Source: an archaeon
Lineage (GTDB): Archaea > Nanobdellota > Nanobdellia > Pacearchaeales > GW2011-AR1
NCBI GenBank assembly: GCA_018693315.1
Contig: JABHLR010000002.1
Coordinates: 1-64,000, forward strand
Reading direction: 5' to 3'
DNA: 64,000 nt
Part shown: positions 23,202-31,265 of the stretch, in pieces
How positions within the stretch are numbered: the stretch's first letter is position 1
Layout: each line of letters opens with the position of its first letter
Program-made: the position numbers and the translations under genes
Notes under the pieces: generated by a model
Database searches by the model: none
What the model was told of the DNA's origin: nothing
What the model saw: only the letters and a program-made list of their open reading frames with translations

Positions 23202-25322
23202 ATGGAAAGAGATGAGTTGGAATATTTGGAGATTTTGAAAGGGTTGATGGAATTGCCGTTTCAGGTTGGCAAAAATTTGTTGATTGATTTTTTGAGTGGG
23301 AACTTGAAGAATAAGTCTGTGATTAAGAATCAGTTGGATGTGTTAAATGGGTTTGGGAGTTTGAATTGGGATTCTGGTAGGATTTCGAATGAGATCGATA
23401 AGTTGATTGTGAGTGGAATGATTGAGATGGTTCAGAGTGATTATAATCGTTTTGTGAAAGTTTTGGGTTTGTCGATTAAAGGTCGGAATGAGATTACGAA
23501 TCCTACTTTGCCTGATAAAAAATTGGCGAAAAGAGCTGAGTTTAAGGAGACTGAAATTAGCGATGAGGATAGGGCTCTGTTTGAAGAGCATGGACAGTTT
23601 TTGAAAAGATTTAATGATGAGCAAAAAAAGGCGATTGTTTCTGGGGCGCCGAATGTGCTTTGTGTTGCTGGGGCTGGATCTGGGAAGACCACAATTTTAA
23701 CGAAGAGGATTGAGTTTTTGGTGAAATGTAAGGGTGTTGATCCGTCGAAGATTTTGGCGATTACTTTTACGAGAAAAGCTAGGAAACAAATGGAAGAGCG
23801 GCTTGCTAAGTTGGGGGTTAGTGGTGTTCTTGTTAATACTTTTAATTCGTTTTGTGAGAAAATTTTGAGAAGACATGAGGCTCAGATTTATGGGCGACCG
23901 ATTCGGGTGCAGAGTTATGGAGATAAGATTCTTGCGATGAATATGGCTTTGGCTTCGTTGGGGATGGATATGCAGGACGTTGTGAATAGTTATTTTAATT
24001 TGTCACAGAAGAAATTTATGACTGGGAGTCAGATGGCGAATAGTTTTATGAATGATTGTTTTTCGGTGATGAATTATTTTAAGGTGACTGGAAGTGAGCA
24101 TGATTTTTCGAAGGATGTTGATATTCGTGATAGGAAAAATGCTGAGAGAATTTTTAGGATTGTGAAATTTTTGAGGGAGCATATGGAGGTTCAGGGCTTG
24201 AGAGATTATAGTGATCAGATAATTGATGCGATTGGTTTTTTGAAAAAGAATGCTGGGGCGATTCCGCAGTTTGAGCATGTTTTGGTTGATGAGTATCAGG
24301 ACGTGAATGCGATGCAGATTGAGTTGTTGGATTTATTGGCGGCTCCTAATTTGTTTGTGGTTGGGGATCCGAGGCAGAGTATTTTTGGATGGAGGGGTTC
24401 TGATATAAAATATATTTTGGACTTTGAAAAGGGGCGAGATAATGTTGAGGTTGTGCATATGACTAAGAATTATCGGAGTGCGCAGGAAATTGTTGGGTTT
24501 ATGAATCATGCGATTTCTGATATGGGGTTGCCGGATTTGGAGCATCAGCAGTTTAAGGTTGGGAAGGATGAGCGGATTGTAAGGATTTTGGATTTTGAAA
24601 ATGAGGAGGCTGAGCGGGCTTTTGTGATTAGGAATATTGTTGATGGAGATGTTCCTAATAATAAGATTTTTGTTTTGGCGAGGACGAATCGGCAGTTGAA
24701 TGAGTTATCTAGGTTGATGAAGACTGCTGGGATTCCGCATTTTGTTAGAGAGGATGATAGGGGTCAGGTTATGAAAGAGGGCGAGGAGGCTGTGACTTTG
24801 GCGACGGTTCATGCGATTAAGGGGCTTGAGGCGAAGAAGGTTTTTGTGATTGGAGCGAACGAGCAGAATTTTCCGTGTAAGGCTAGTGACCATCCTGCTA
24901 TTGAGATGTTGAAGACTGAGGATTATGACCGGGAGGAGGAGGAGCGGCGTTTGTTTTATGTTGCGATTTCTCGGGCGAAGAAAATTTTGTATGTGACTTA
25001 TTCTGGGAAGAAGCCTAGTTATTATATTAATGATGAGATGCGGGCTTTGGCGAATCCTGGTGAATCTGGTGGAAATAAAACTTTGGAGAAAGCTGTTGTT
25101 GATGATGGGGTTGTCGGGGAATTGAAAAGCTGGAGGGCGGCTGTTAGCGGGGAGAGGGGTGTTTCTTCTTTTATGATTTTGACTAATGCTACGATTGATG
25201 AGATTGCTCGGGTGATGCCTAAGGACGCTGATGAGCTGGCGAAGGTGAAGGGAATTGGTCCGGCGAAGTTGGTTGAGCATGGTGGGAAAATTTTGGATAT
25301 TGTGAATGGGGTTTGGGATTAG
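23202..25322 (+). CDS. UvrD/Rep-type superfamily 1 helicase with C-terminal HRDC domain
   Basis: SF1A motifs are complete: Walker A AGAGSGKTTIL, Ia ITFTRKAR, Walker B VDEYQDVNAMQ, III GDPRQSIFGWRG, IV KNYRS, V TVHAIKGLEAKKVFV and VI RRLFYVAISRAKK. The last 60 residues (NATIDEIARVMPKDADEL, then KVKGIGPAKLVEHG) form an HRDC/HhH-like domain. The first 100 residues look like a winged helix. A 3'-5' DNA translocase for repair or restart is expected. UvrD-type helicases are typical of bacteria and patchy in archaea. ATG 23202 fits the CTTAAAAACC box better than GTG 23187. Confidence 0.9.
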   Translation: MERDELEYLEILKGLMELPFQVGKNLLIDFLSGNLKNKSVIKNQLDVLNGFGSLNWDSGRISNEIDKLIVSGMIEMVQSDYNRFVKVLGLSIKGRNEITNPTLPDKKLAKRAEFKETEISDEDRALFEEHGQFLKRFNDEQKKAIVSGAPNVLCVAGAGSGKTTILTKRIEFLVKCKGVDPSKILAITFTRKARKQMEERLAKLGVSGVLVNTFNSFCEKILRRHEAQIYGRPIRVQSYGDKILAMNMALASLGMDMQDVVNSYFNLSQKKFMTGSQMANSFMNDCFSVMNYFKVTGSEHDFSKDVDIRDRKNAERIFRIVKFLREHMEVQGLRDYSDQIIDAIGFLKKNAGAIPQFEHVLVDEYQDVNAMQIELLDLLAAPNLFVVGDPRQSIFGWRGSDIKYILDFEKGRDNVEVVHMTKNYRSAQEIVGFMNHAISDMGLPDLEHQQFKVGKDERIVRILDFENEEAERAFVIRNIVDGDVPNNKIFVLARTNRQLNELSRLMKTAGIPHFVREDDRGQVMKEGEEAVTLATVHAIKGLEAKKVFVIGANEQNFPCKASDHPAIEMLKTEDYDREEEERRLFYVAISRAKKILYVTYSGKKPSYYINDEMRALANPGESGGNKTLEKAVVDDGVVGELKSWRAAVSGERGVSSFMILTNATIDEIARVMPKDADELAKVKGIGPAKLVEHGGKILDIVNGVWD

Positions 25323-25418
25323 TATTCTGTGATGTATATGTTGTAGGACAATAATGTTTTATAAGCTGAGGTATTTAATTTTCTTACCCGGGAAAGAGAG
25401 TTAAGTGATTCAATAAAG

Positions 25419-27386
25419 ATGAATACAAAAAAAATGCTGGGACTCGGGTTGGTTGTTGTTTTCTTAGTTTCAAGTTTTATGATTGTTAGCGCTGAGAGTT
25501 TTAGATGGGATGTTGATTCTACAGCGACGGGCACGCTAACTACTACTACTAATGGTGTAATTATTGTTAGAAATCCTGATGGCGCTGGTGGGCCACACTT
25601 GACTGGAAATGCGGCTTGTACAAAAAATGGGTATACCGGTTGTAATAAAGTTCTTGCTGGAGTTATTGGTTCTCATGATGATCATTATATTCCTTTGAAT
25701 TATAACTGTCATTATATTTTCTTGGATGGGCGACATGATAGGCCGGTTTTGCAGGTGAGTTGTTCTAAAACTACGACAACTAGTTCTGTTGCTTTAGCTG
25801 GTAATGATTTTGGGGATGAAACAATTTCCTTTGCTGATGGAATTAAGAATTTTGGGAAGTTCAGTATTTCTTATCCTGGTTATAGTTCGATTACAAATAA
25901 AGTTCATACTTTGAGTGTTGATTCGAGTGATGTTATGGTTTGGTTTTCAACTGGTGGATCTAGCACTTCTAGCACTTCTGCGAATATTATGGGATGCTTG
26001 GATTTGGATTCTAATGATGTTTGTGATTATCTTGATGACGATAAGGATGGAGATGGATATGATGCGAGTGTTGATGATTGTGATGATAATGATGCTTCGA
26101 TAAATCCTGGGGCAACTGAAGTTTGCGATAGTGTTGATAATGACTGTGATGGTTCTGTCGATGAGGGTTGTGGAGTTTTTGGTACTTACTATAGAGATTT
26201 GGATGGTGATGGGTATGGTAATTTAGGGAATCCTATTATTTCTTTTGGTGCTCCTCTTGGATATGTTGGTAACAATGATGATTGTGACGACTGGCGCGCT
26301 AGTGTGCACCCTGGTGCTGTTGAGATTTGCGGGAATGATATTGATGAAGACTGTGATGGTGTAGCTGACGATGGATGTACCACGCCTGTTGATGATGATA
26401 AAGATGATGATGGGTATAATGCTAGTGTTGATGATTGTGATGATAACGATGCTGCTGTGAATCCTGGGGCGATTGAGATTTGTGATGACGGGGTTGATAA
26501 TAATTGTGATGGGGATATTGATGAGGGTTGTACTACTCCTGTTAATGACGATGTAGATGGTGATGGGTATAATGCTAGTGTTGATGATTGTGATGATAAT
26601 GATGCTGCTGTGAATCCTGGAATGCTAGAAGCTTGTGATGATGGGGTTGATAATAATTGTGATGGAGATATTGATGAGGGTTGCGGGACTACTGATTCAA
26701 ATGCTCCTGTTATTGATTTTTTTGCTCCTTTTGATGGACAGATTTTCTATGGGCTTCCTTTTGTTGTTGATTTTGTGTTTGGAGTAAATGATCAGTCTGA
26801 TGTTTTTGATTGTCATGTGGATATTAATGGGGAGTCGCATACTGTGATTAATGTTAACAAGAGTGAGAATAATAGCCTTGAGGTTAGTTTGGATGAAGGG
26901 AATTATAGCGCGATGGTTTTCTGCGCTGATTCTTTTGGTAATATGGGAAATGGTAGCGAGGTTTTGTTTGGTGTTGAGCAGTTTGGAACTTGTTCTGTTG
27001 ATGCGAATTGTACTGATTATTATGGTGAGCGATATTGCTCCGGAGACGACATCTACCAGACTTTCCACGACTTGAGCTGTGTTGGTGGAAGTTGTGTTGA
27101 AAATGTTAGTGAGGTGTTTGTGAAGGGCTGTAAGGATGATTGCAGGAGTGGGAAGTGCCGAAACGATGACGATGATGACGATGATGACGATGATGAACCT
27201 GTGAATTTTTTTGTTAGTAGAGATACTTTGGTTCCTAGTGTGATTGGGGTTAATGCTTCTGGTGATATTAATCTTGGGACTTATGCTAGTGCTGAGAGCA
27301 ATAGGCTTCCTTGGGTTTGGATTTTTCTGTTGATTGTGGGCGTTGTGGTTTTGTTGTTCGCTATTGTTTGGGCTGGGATGGATTGA
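25419..27386 (+). CDS. Surface protein with MopE-like Cys/Asp repeats and C-terminal membrane anchor
   Basis: The 655-aa protein has a signal peptide (residues 5-25), a domain of about 150 residues with paired Cys, four repeats of the putative metal-binding MopE type (DDCDDNDAAVNPGAIEICDD then GVDNNCDGDIDEGC, residues about 195-425), an Ig-like domain (PVIDFFAPFDGQIFYG), a Cys-rich segment, an Asp run of ten, and one membrane helix (WVWIFLLIVGVVVLLFAIVW) with a two-residue tail. It is probably a Ca2+-stabilised cell-surface adhesin. Repeats 3 and 4 are nearly identical in DNA, so repeat number may vary between strains. Confidence 0.88.
   Translation: MNTKKMLGLGLVVVFLVSSFMIVSAESFRWDVDSTATGTLTTTTNGVIIVRNPDGAGGPHLTGNAACTKNGYTGCNKVLAGVIGSHDDHYIPLNYNCHYIFLDGRHDRPVLQVSCSKTTTTSSVALAGNDFGDETISFADGIKNFGKFSISYPGYSSITNKVHTLSVDSSDVMVWFSTGGSSTSSTSANIMGCLDLDSNDVCDYLDDDKDGDGYDASVDDCDDNDASINPGATEVCDSVDNDCDGSVDEGCGVFGTYYRDLDGDGYGNLGNPIISFGAPLGYVGNNDDCDDWRASVHPGAVEICGNDIDEDCDGVADDGCTTPVDDDKDDDGYNASVDDCDDNDAAVNPGAIEICDDGVDNNCDGDIDEGCTTPVNDDVDGDGYNASVDDCDDNDAAVNPGMLEACDDGVDNNCDGDIDEGCGTTDSNAPVIDFFAPFDGQIFYGLPFVVDFVFGVNDQSDVFDCHVDINGESHTVINVNKSENNSLEVSLDEGNYSAMVFCADSFGNMGNGSEVLFGVEQFGTCSVDANCTDYYGERYCSGDDIYQTFHDLSCVGGSCVENVSEVFVKGCKDDCRSGKCRNDDDDDDDDDDEPVNFFVSRDTLVPSVIGVNASGDINLGTYASAESNRLPWVWIFLLIVGVVVLLFAIVWAGMD
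26035..26685 (+). repeat. Tandem repeats encoding MopE-like motifs
   Basis: Four in-frame units carry the DDCDDN...NPGA.E.CD...DNDCDG pattern. The units near 26390..26530 and 26540..26680 share long identical stretches, including GATGATTGTGATGATAA. The second unit is more diverged and carries a 40-residue insertion (RDLDGDGYGNLGNP). The near identity suggests recent duplication. Confidence 0.7.
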
Positions 27387-27439
27387 TGTTAATCTCGGTG
27401 TCGCAATCTTTAAAAGCTGTTTTATTCTCTTTTTGTTAT

Positions 27440-27599
27440 GCTCCTATAGTCTAGAGGCCAAGGATGCCACCCTCTCAAGAGGTGGGAAACCCTCGTCGAT
27501 GAGACAACGGTTTCATGTTCGCTTGAACAACCACTAAAATCTCTCACGAGATTTTGTTGGAGAACGGTGGTGACCCGGGTTCGAATCCCGGTGGGAGCG
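27440..27599 (+). tRNA. tRNA-Glu (anticodon CUC) with an 87-nt intron
   Basis: Acceptor GCTCCTA/TGGGAGC, D-stem GTCT/GGAT, anticodon stem CCACC/GGTGG with C-CTC-A and T-arm CCGGG/CCCGG. The intron is 27478..27564, after base 37. CTCT pairs with GGAG near its 3' end and leaves 3-nt bulges CAA and AAC: a canonical bulge-helix-bulge. The intron has an ATCTC/GAGAT hairpin. It marks the left border of the island. Confidence 0.92.
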
Positions 27600-27609
27600 T
27601 TATACCCTC

Positions 27610-27708
27610 TTGACCAATCGCGGGGACATATTTTTTGTTTAGAAATAACTAAATGAAAACTAAAAAACAAGAATTTTTGAAAAATATGTCACCAGTAGGT
27701 GGTCGACA
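27610..27708 (+). repeat. Inverted-arm module downstream of tRNA-Glu(CUC), copy 2 (putative recombinase site)
   Basis: Arm 1 (27610..27629) and arm 2 (27686..27708) are imperfect inverted repeats of each other (TTGACCA with TGGTCGA, GACAT with ATGTC). Both are nearly identical to the copy at 26..120. They lie between tRNA-Glu and the recombinase start, where attachment-site arm sequences would be expected. The flank TATTTTTGTGG just before the recombinase is also shared with the left-edge copy. Confidence 0.65.
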
Positions 27709-27744
27709 ATTATTATATAGTCTATTTTTGTGGACACTGACACC

Positions 27745-28932
27745 ATGAAAATTGATCCTTACAACCACGAAGGGTCGCTGACCCGTTGGAAAGATAAGGT
27801 GCGGGAATTGGGAGGAATTCCTGACATCTCGAGACAGAACTCGGAGATAATTTTGAAATACATGAGCGACATGGAACTCGGAATTAACACATCCCTATCG
27901 AGTAAAAAAGGAGCGAGAAGTTTTGTTCGAATCAACACAATAAGACAAAGACTTACATTCCTAGCCAAGAAATTCAAAGAAATTCTTGATGTTGATGATA
28001 TGATTCTCCTAACTGAGCAACAAATTTGTTCATTCTTTGTTGACATGCGTAAGGGCGTCATAAAACGGCAGGACGGGCGCAGATATAAGGCGACACGAGA
28101 CTTTGTTAAGATATTTAAGGCATTCTGGCACTGGTGGCAAAAAGTCGCACGTAAGGCGGGACAAACGGTTGAAGACATTACAGTTTACCTAGACTCCTCG
28201 GGAGAGAAACCCGAATGGGTATATCTCAACGAAGAACAAATCAGAATCTTCTGTGATAATTGCAATTTAAAATATAAAGTTCTTACTATGTTTTTGTTTG
28301 ATACAGGCATTAGGGCTCCGACCGAATTACTGAACATGAAAGTTTCTGATTTGTCTAGAGATTGCAAGGAACTAAATATTCGAGATGAAGTTTCGAAAAC
28401 ATTTGGTAGGAGAATTAAGTTAATGCTTTGCTCAGAATTGATTAAGAGATACATCAAAGAGAATAACTTAAGTCAAGACGATTATATATTCAAATTCAGC
28501 CCCTATGTTGCCAATCGTTACCTGAAAAGGTTAGCTAAAAAATTATTTGGCGATGAAAAGAGTTTGGCTGGTCAGAATTATTCTGATTTGACGATGTATG
28601 ATTTTAGGCATTGTAGTTGTTGTTATTGGCTTGTGAGATATAAATCTGAGTCGGCTCTTAAATTTAGATTTGGTTGGAAGAAATCAGATAAGATTCATTA
28701 TTATTCTGAAATGCTTGGAATGAGAGATACGATTAGTGAAGAAGATTTATTGGTCGATGTCACAAAAACGGAATTAGAACAAAGATTAGTCAAATCAGAA
28801 AATAGAAGTGAGCTTCTAGAGGCTCAGGTCGAAGCCATGAAGAGACAGATGGCTGCGATAAAAGTTGATGTGAATAGGGTTCATTGGGGTATTAAGGAGG
28901 CAATAAGATTGAAACTTCTGAAGACTTGTTAA
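27745..28932 (+). CDS. Tyrosine recombinase/integrase
   Basis: The 395-aa enzyme has a SAM-like N-terminal core-binding region (residues 60-150) and a catalytic domain: Arg I in DTGIRAPTELLNMK, beta-hairpin Lys in SKTFGRRIKL, box II YDFRHCSCCYWL and the nucleophile region KIHYYSEM. In box II the usual HxxR reads YxxR, a tolerated variant. A C-terminal coiled coil (LVKSENRSELLEAQVEAMKR) is added. Integrases of this kind insert DNA at tRNA 3' ends, and this gene follows tRNA-Glu and its arm repeats. A GTG start at 27730 is possible. Codons lack the strand bias of the flanks. Confidence 0.9.
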   Translation: MKIDPYNHEGSLTRWKDKVRELGGIPDISRQNSEIILKYMSDMELGINTSLSSKKGARSFVRINTIRQRLTFLAKKFKEILDVDDMILLTEQQICSFFVDMRKGVIKRQDGRRYKATRDFVKIFKAFWHWWQKVARKAGQTVEDITVYLDSSGEKPEWVYLNEEQIRIFCDNCNLKYKVLTMFLFDTGIRAPTELLNMKVSDLSRDCKELNIRDEVSKTFGRRIKLMLCSELIKRYIKENNLSQDDYIFKFSPYVANRYLKRLAKKLFGDEKSLAGQNYSDLTMYDFRHCSCCYWLVRYKSESALKFRFGWKKSDKIHYYSEMLGMRDTISEEDLLVDVTKTELEQRLVKSENRSELLEAQVEAMKRQMAAIKVDVNRVHWGIKEAIRLKLLKTC

Positions 28933-29801
28933 TTCCATTCTTATTATTGGCGATAGCTTTCTCTTTTATTCTTGCCGAACCGATTCATAAGATTGAGAAA
29001 GAAATTCAAGAATTTCCAAGTAAATTAGTATCTTTTTTTACTAATACGATTTTTATTATTTTCATAATTATTTTGTTTTCAGTTGGATTAATTTTTCTAA
29101 TATTCTTCAAATATAAATCACATAGAGAACACAAAAGGATTGAAATAGAGAAAAAAGAAATTAGAAAATCATTCAGCCCTAAGGCTAGAAAAATTTACCT
29201 TAAGGAGAATGAAGATAAAGAAATTAATGAAAAAGAATCAGAAGAAGATGTTGAGGATGAAGAATCATACGAACCTCTACCAATAGGAACCTATCAAAAA
29301 AGTGTGAATATAAAGGTTGATTCAGGTAAAAGATATTTTCACAAGAAGGACATAAGCAAAGATGAAGTTGAATATCTTCTGGATGAAGGTTATCAAATTA
29401 AAAAATATAAAAACCTCTTAAATAGTAGAATGGAAAAATTTCTTTTACAGCCGAGACATAATGAAAGTTTTACTCATTTATTTTTAACCCATAATATTTC
29501 CGAATTTCTAGAAAAAGAAGGTATTGAGACGGAATTATACACAACTAAAAAACCAGATATTGTTTTTGAAATTCGTGGCAAGAGGTTTGCGATTGAAATA
29601 GAGACAGGTTCTATTTTTTCTAAGATTAGTAGGATGAAAGAAAAATTAAAAGTTCTAGAGAATTATGACAAGTGGTTTTTTGTTGTGACTGATAGAAATA
29701 AGGTGAAGAAGTACAAAAGATATGGAGATGCAGTAGATAAAAGATATGTAAAACCTAGGCTAGATAAGCTGATAAAACTCGCTAAAAAAGCCCAAAAATA
29801 G
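28926..29801 (+). CDS. Membrane-anchored PD-(D/E)XK nuclease-like protein
   Basis: From a TTG start overlapping the integrase stop, two hydrophobic segments (residues 1-18 and 37-60) precede a long acidic linker (EDKEINEKESEEDVEDEE). The C-terminal domain (residues about 185-290) has TKKPDIVFEIRGKRFAIEIETGS, matching the D-(D/E)xK core (PDIVFE ... AIEIE), with RMKEKLKVLENYDKWFFVV following. Related domains occur in archaeal mobile elements. It probably works with the integrase, for example in element transfer or defence. No closer ATG exists, so the TTG start is accepted. Confidence 0.65.
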   Translation: MLIPFLLLAIAFSFILAEPIHKIEKEIQEFPSKLVSFFTNTIFIIFIIILFSVGLIFLIFFKYKSHREHKRIEIEKKEIRKSFSPKARKIYLKENEDKEINEKESEEDVEDEESYEPLPIGTYQKSVNIKVDSGKRYFHKKDISKDEVEYLLDEGYQIKKYKNLLNSRMEKFLLQPRHNESFTHLFLTHNISEFLEKEGIETELYTTKKPDIVFEIRGKRFAIEIETGSIFSKISRMKEKLKVLENYDKWFFVVTDRNKVKKYKRYGDAVDKRYVKPRLDKLIKLAKKAQK

Positions 29802-29932
29802 GACTCTGGATTTTGGGTGTGTAAATGGGGTCCTATCGTCGATAAATATTAGTATAAATTGGCAAAGAGTCAGTCGGCATAATATGTATGTGTAGGGGTA
29901 GTGACTAGGAGGTAAATTATTCTTATTTCTAG

Positions 29933-30511
29933 TTAATTCTCAAACGCTATCAGATAAAAATAATGTCGATGCTTAAATGGGAAAAAATCTGTTCTCTGCT
30001 TAAATTTCTTGTAGATTATTTTCTTATCTAGCTTCTTCAACGTGTCCTTTATATCTAAATCATAAAACTTTTTGTTTTTATCAAGATTTATAATTTTCCG
30101 ATCCAATGTAATTATTCCCAAACCACCCTTTTTTATAACCCTTTTAAATTCCGATAAAACTTTTAGCACATCAGTATAGAATAATGAATTTACGCAATAA
30201 ACAACATCAAAGGAATTATCTTTAAATGGCATTTTCCCCATATCTCCCTTAGTAAACTTTATTTTTGGGTAATCCTTTCTTGCCCTTTTGATAAATTTCA
30301 TATCATAGTCCAACCCCTCTGCGACAATGTTTTTCTGGTTCAATAAATTCGTATGTTCTCCCTGTGCACAACCCACATCAAGAACCTTAACGGACCTCTT
30401 CTTAAAGTACTCATCTATTAACACGACAGTCAACTCCACATCATTTTTTCTATTTGTCCAATGAGATTTTCCCTTATGGATAATCTTTATTGTTTTCTTA
30501 TCAATTCCCAT
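29933..30511 (-). CDS. Class I SAM-dependent methyltransferase
   Basis: The Rossmann motifs are VKVLDVGCAQGEH (motif I), GLDYDMKFI (II), FTKGDMGKMPFKDNSFDVVYC (III/IV) and RVIKKGGLGIITL (V). The 192-aa protein starts at ATG 30511, 10 nt after the permease stop; an upstream in-frame start would overlap the permease. It is the last gene of the transporter operon, so its substrate may be the imported compound or a derivative. The substrate itself is unknown. Confidence 0.85.
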   Translation of the reverse strand: MGIDKKTIKIIHKGKSHWTNRKNDVELTVVLIDEYFKKRSVKVLDVGCAQGEHTNLLNQKNIVAEGLDYDMKFIKRARKDYPKIKFTKGDMGKMPFKDNSFDVVYCVNSLFYTDVLKVLSEFKRVIKKGGLGIITLDRKIINLDKNKKFYDLDIKDTLKKLDKKIIYKKFKQRTDFFPFKHRHYFYLIAFEN

Positions 30512-30521
30512 ATTAAAATAA

Positions 30522-31265
30522 TTACAGCTCCTCTCTCCAAAAGACGACCCTCTTCTCAATAAAAACAACAGCAAAATACATAATTAATCCAATCAATACA
30601 ACATATAATAAGCCCGCGAATACCATTGCTGAATCCAACAAAGAAGCTGAATAGCTAATTTGATACCCAAGTCCGACACTAGAACTAATAAACTCCGCTA
30701 CAATTGCCCCTACCGAAGCGAGAGCGATACCTATCTTTAACCCAGTAAACAAATAAGGTAAAGAATATGGGATTTGTACATTCCTTAATATCTCTGTTTT
30801 CGTACTACCCGCAGCTTTCATTATATTAATAAAACCTTTATTCACAGACTCGATCCCTTTATTCAAATTAATAAAAATCGGAAAAAAGCAAACCAAACTA
30901 ACAGTAATTAATTTTGGCAAAATTCCATGGCCAAACCAAATTAATAGAAGAGGTATTAGTGCAATTTTTGGTACAATTTGAACCCCGACAAGCATTGGGT
31001 GTATAATTTCCTTAACGTATCTAGAATATACTCCCAAGATAGCCACAATAAAAGCAAAAATTACGGCGACGAAAAAACCACTTAATATCTCTGACAAAGT
31101 CCAAAATGCATGCTCAGTTAAAATAGAAAAATTTTGTATAAATACTGTAATTATTTCTATTGGTCCTGGAAGCAAAAAAGACGGAATATTAAGAAAACCT
31201 ACCACAAATTCCCAAATAACGAGTAGAAGCAATATCGTTCCAAGTTGATAAATTAGCTTTTTCAA
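30522..31265 (-). CDS. ABC transporter permease (SsuC/TauC/ThiX type)
   Basis: Six membrane segments in 247 aa and the EAA-like loop IMKAAGSTKTEILRNVQIPYSLPYLFTGLKIG identify a BPD permease of the family that imports sulfonates, nitrate or pyrimidine thiamine precursors. It overlaps the ATPase-fusion gene by four bases. Its partners are the two binding proteins and the ATPase encoded just upstream. Confidence 0.92.
   Translation of the reverse strand: MKKLIYQLGTILLLLVIWEFVVGFLNIPSFLLPGPIEIITVFIQNFSILTEHAFWTLSEILSGFFVAVIFAFIVAILGVYSRYVKEIIHPMLVGVQIVPKIALIPLLLIWFGHGILPKLITVSLVCFFPIFINLNKGIESVNKGFINIMKAAGSTKTEILRNVQIPYSLPYLFTGLKIGIALASVGAIVAEFISSSVGLGYQISYSASLLDSAMVFAGLLYVVLIGLIMYFAVVFIEKRVVFWREEL

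Noticed and set aside
27334-27537. ORF across the end of the surface-protein gene and tRNA-Glu(CUC)
   Set aside because: It overlaps both the membrane-anchor coding region and the tRNA intron and has no coding character.
27745-28932. XerA/dif chromosome-resolution system at the terminus
   Set aside because: The recombinase follows a tRNA with duplicated arm repeats at two loci, which fits an integrative element. No 28-bp dif-like palindrome was recognised.
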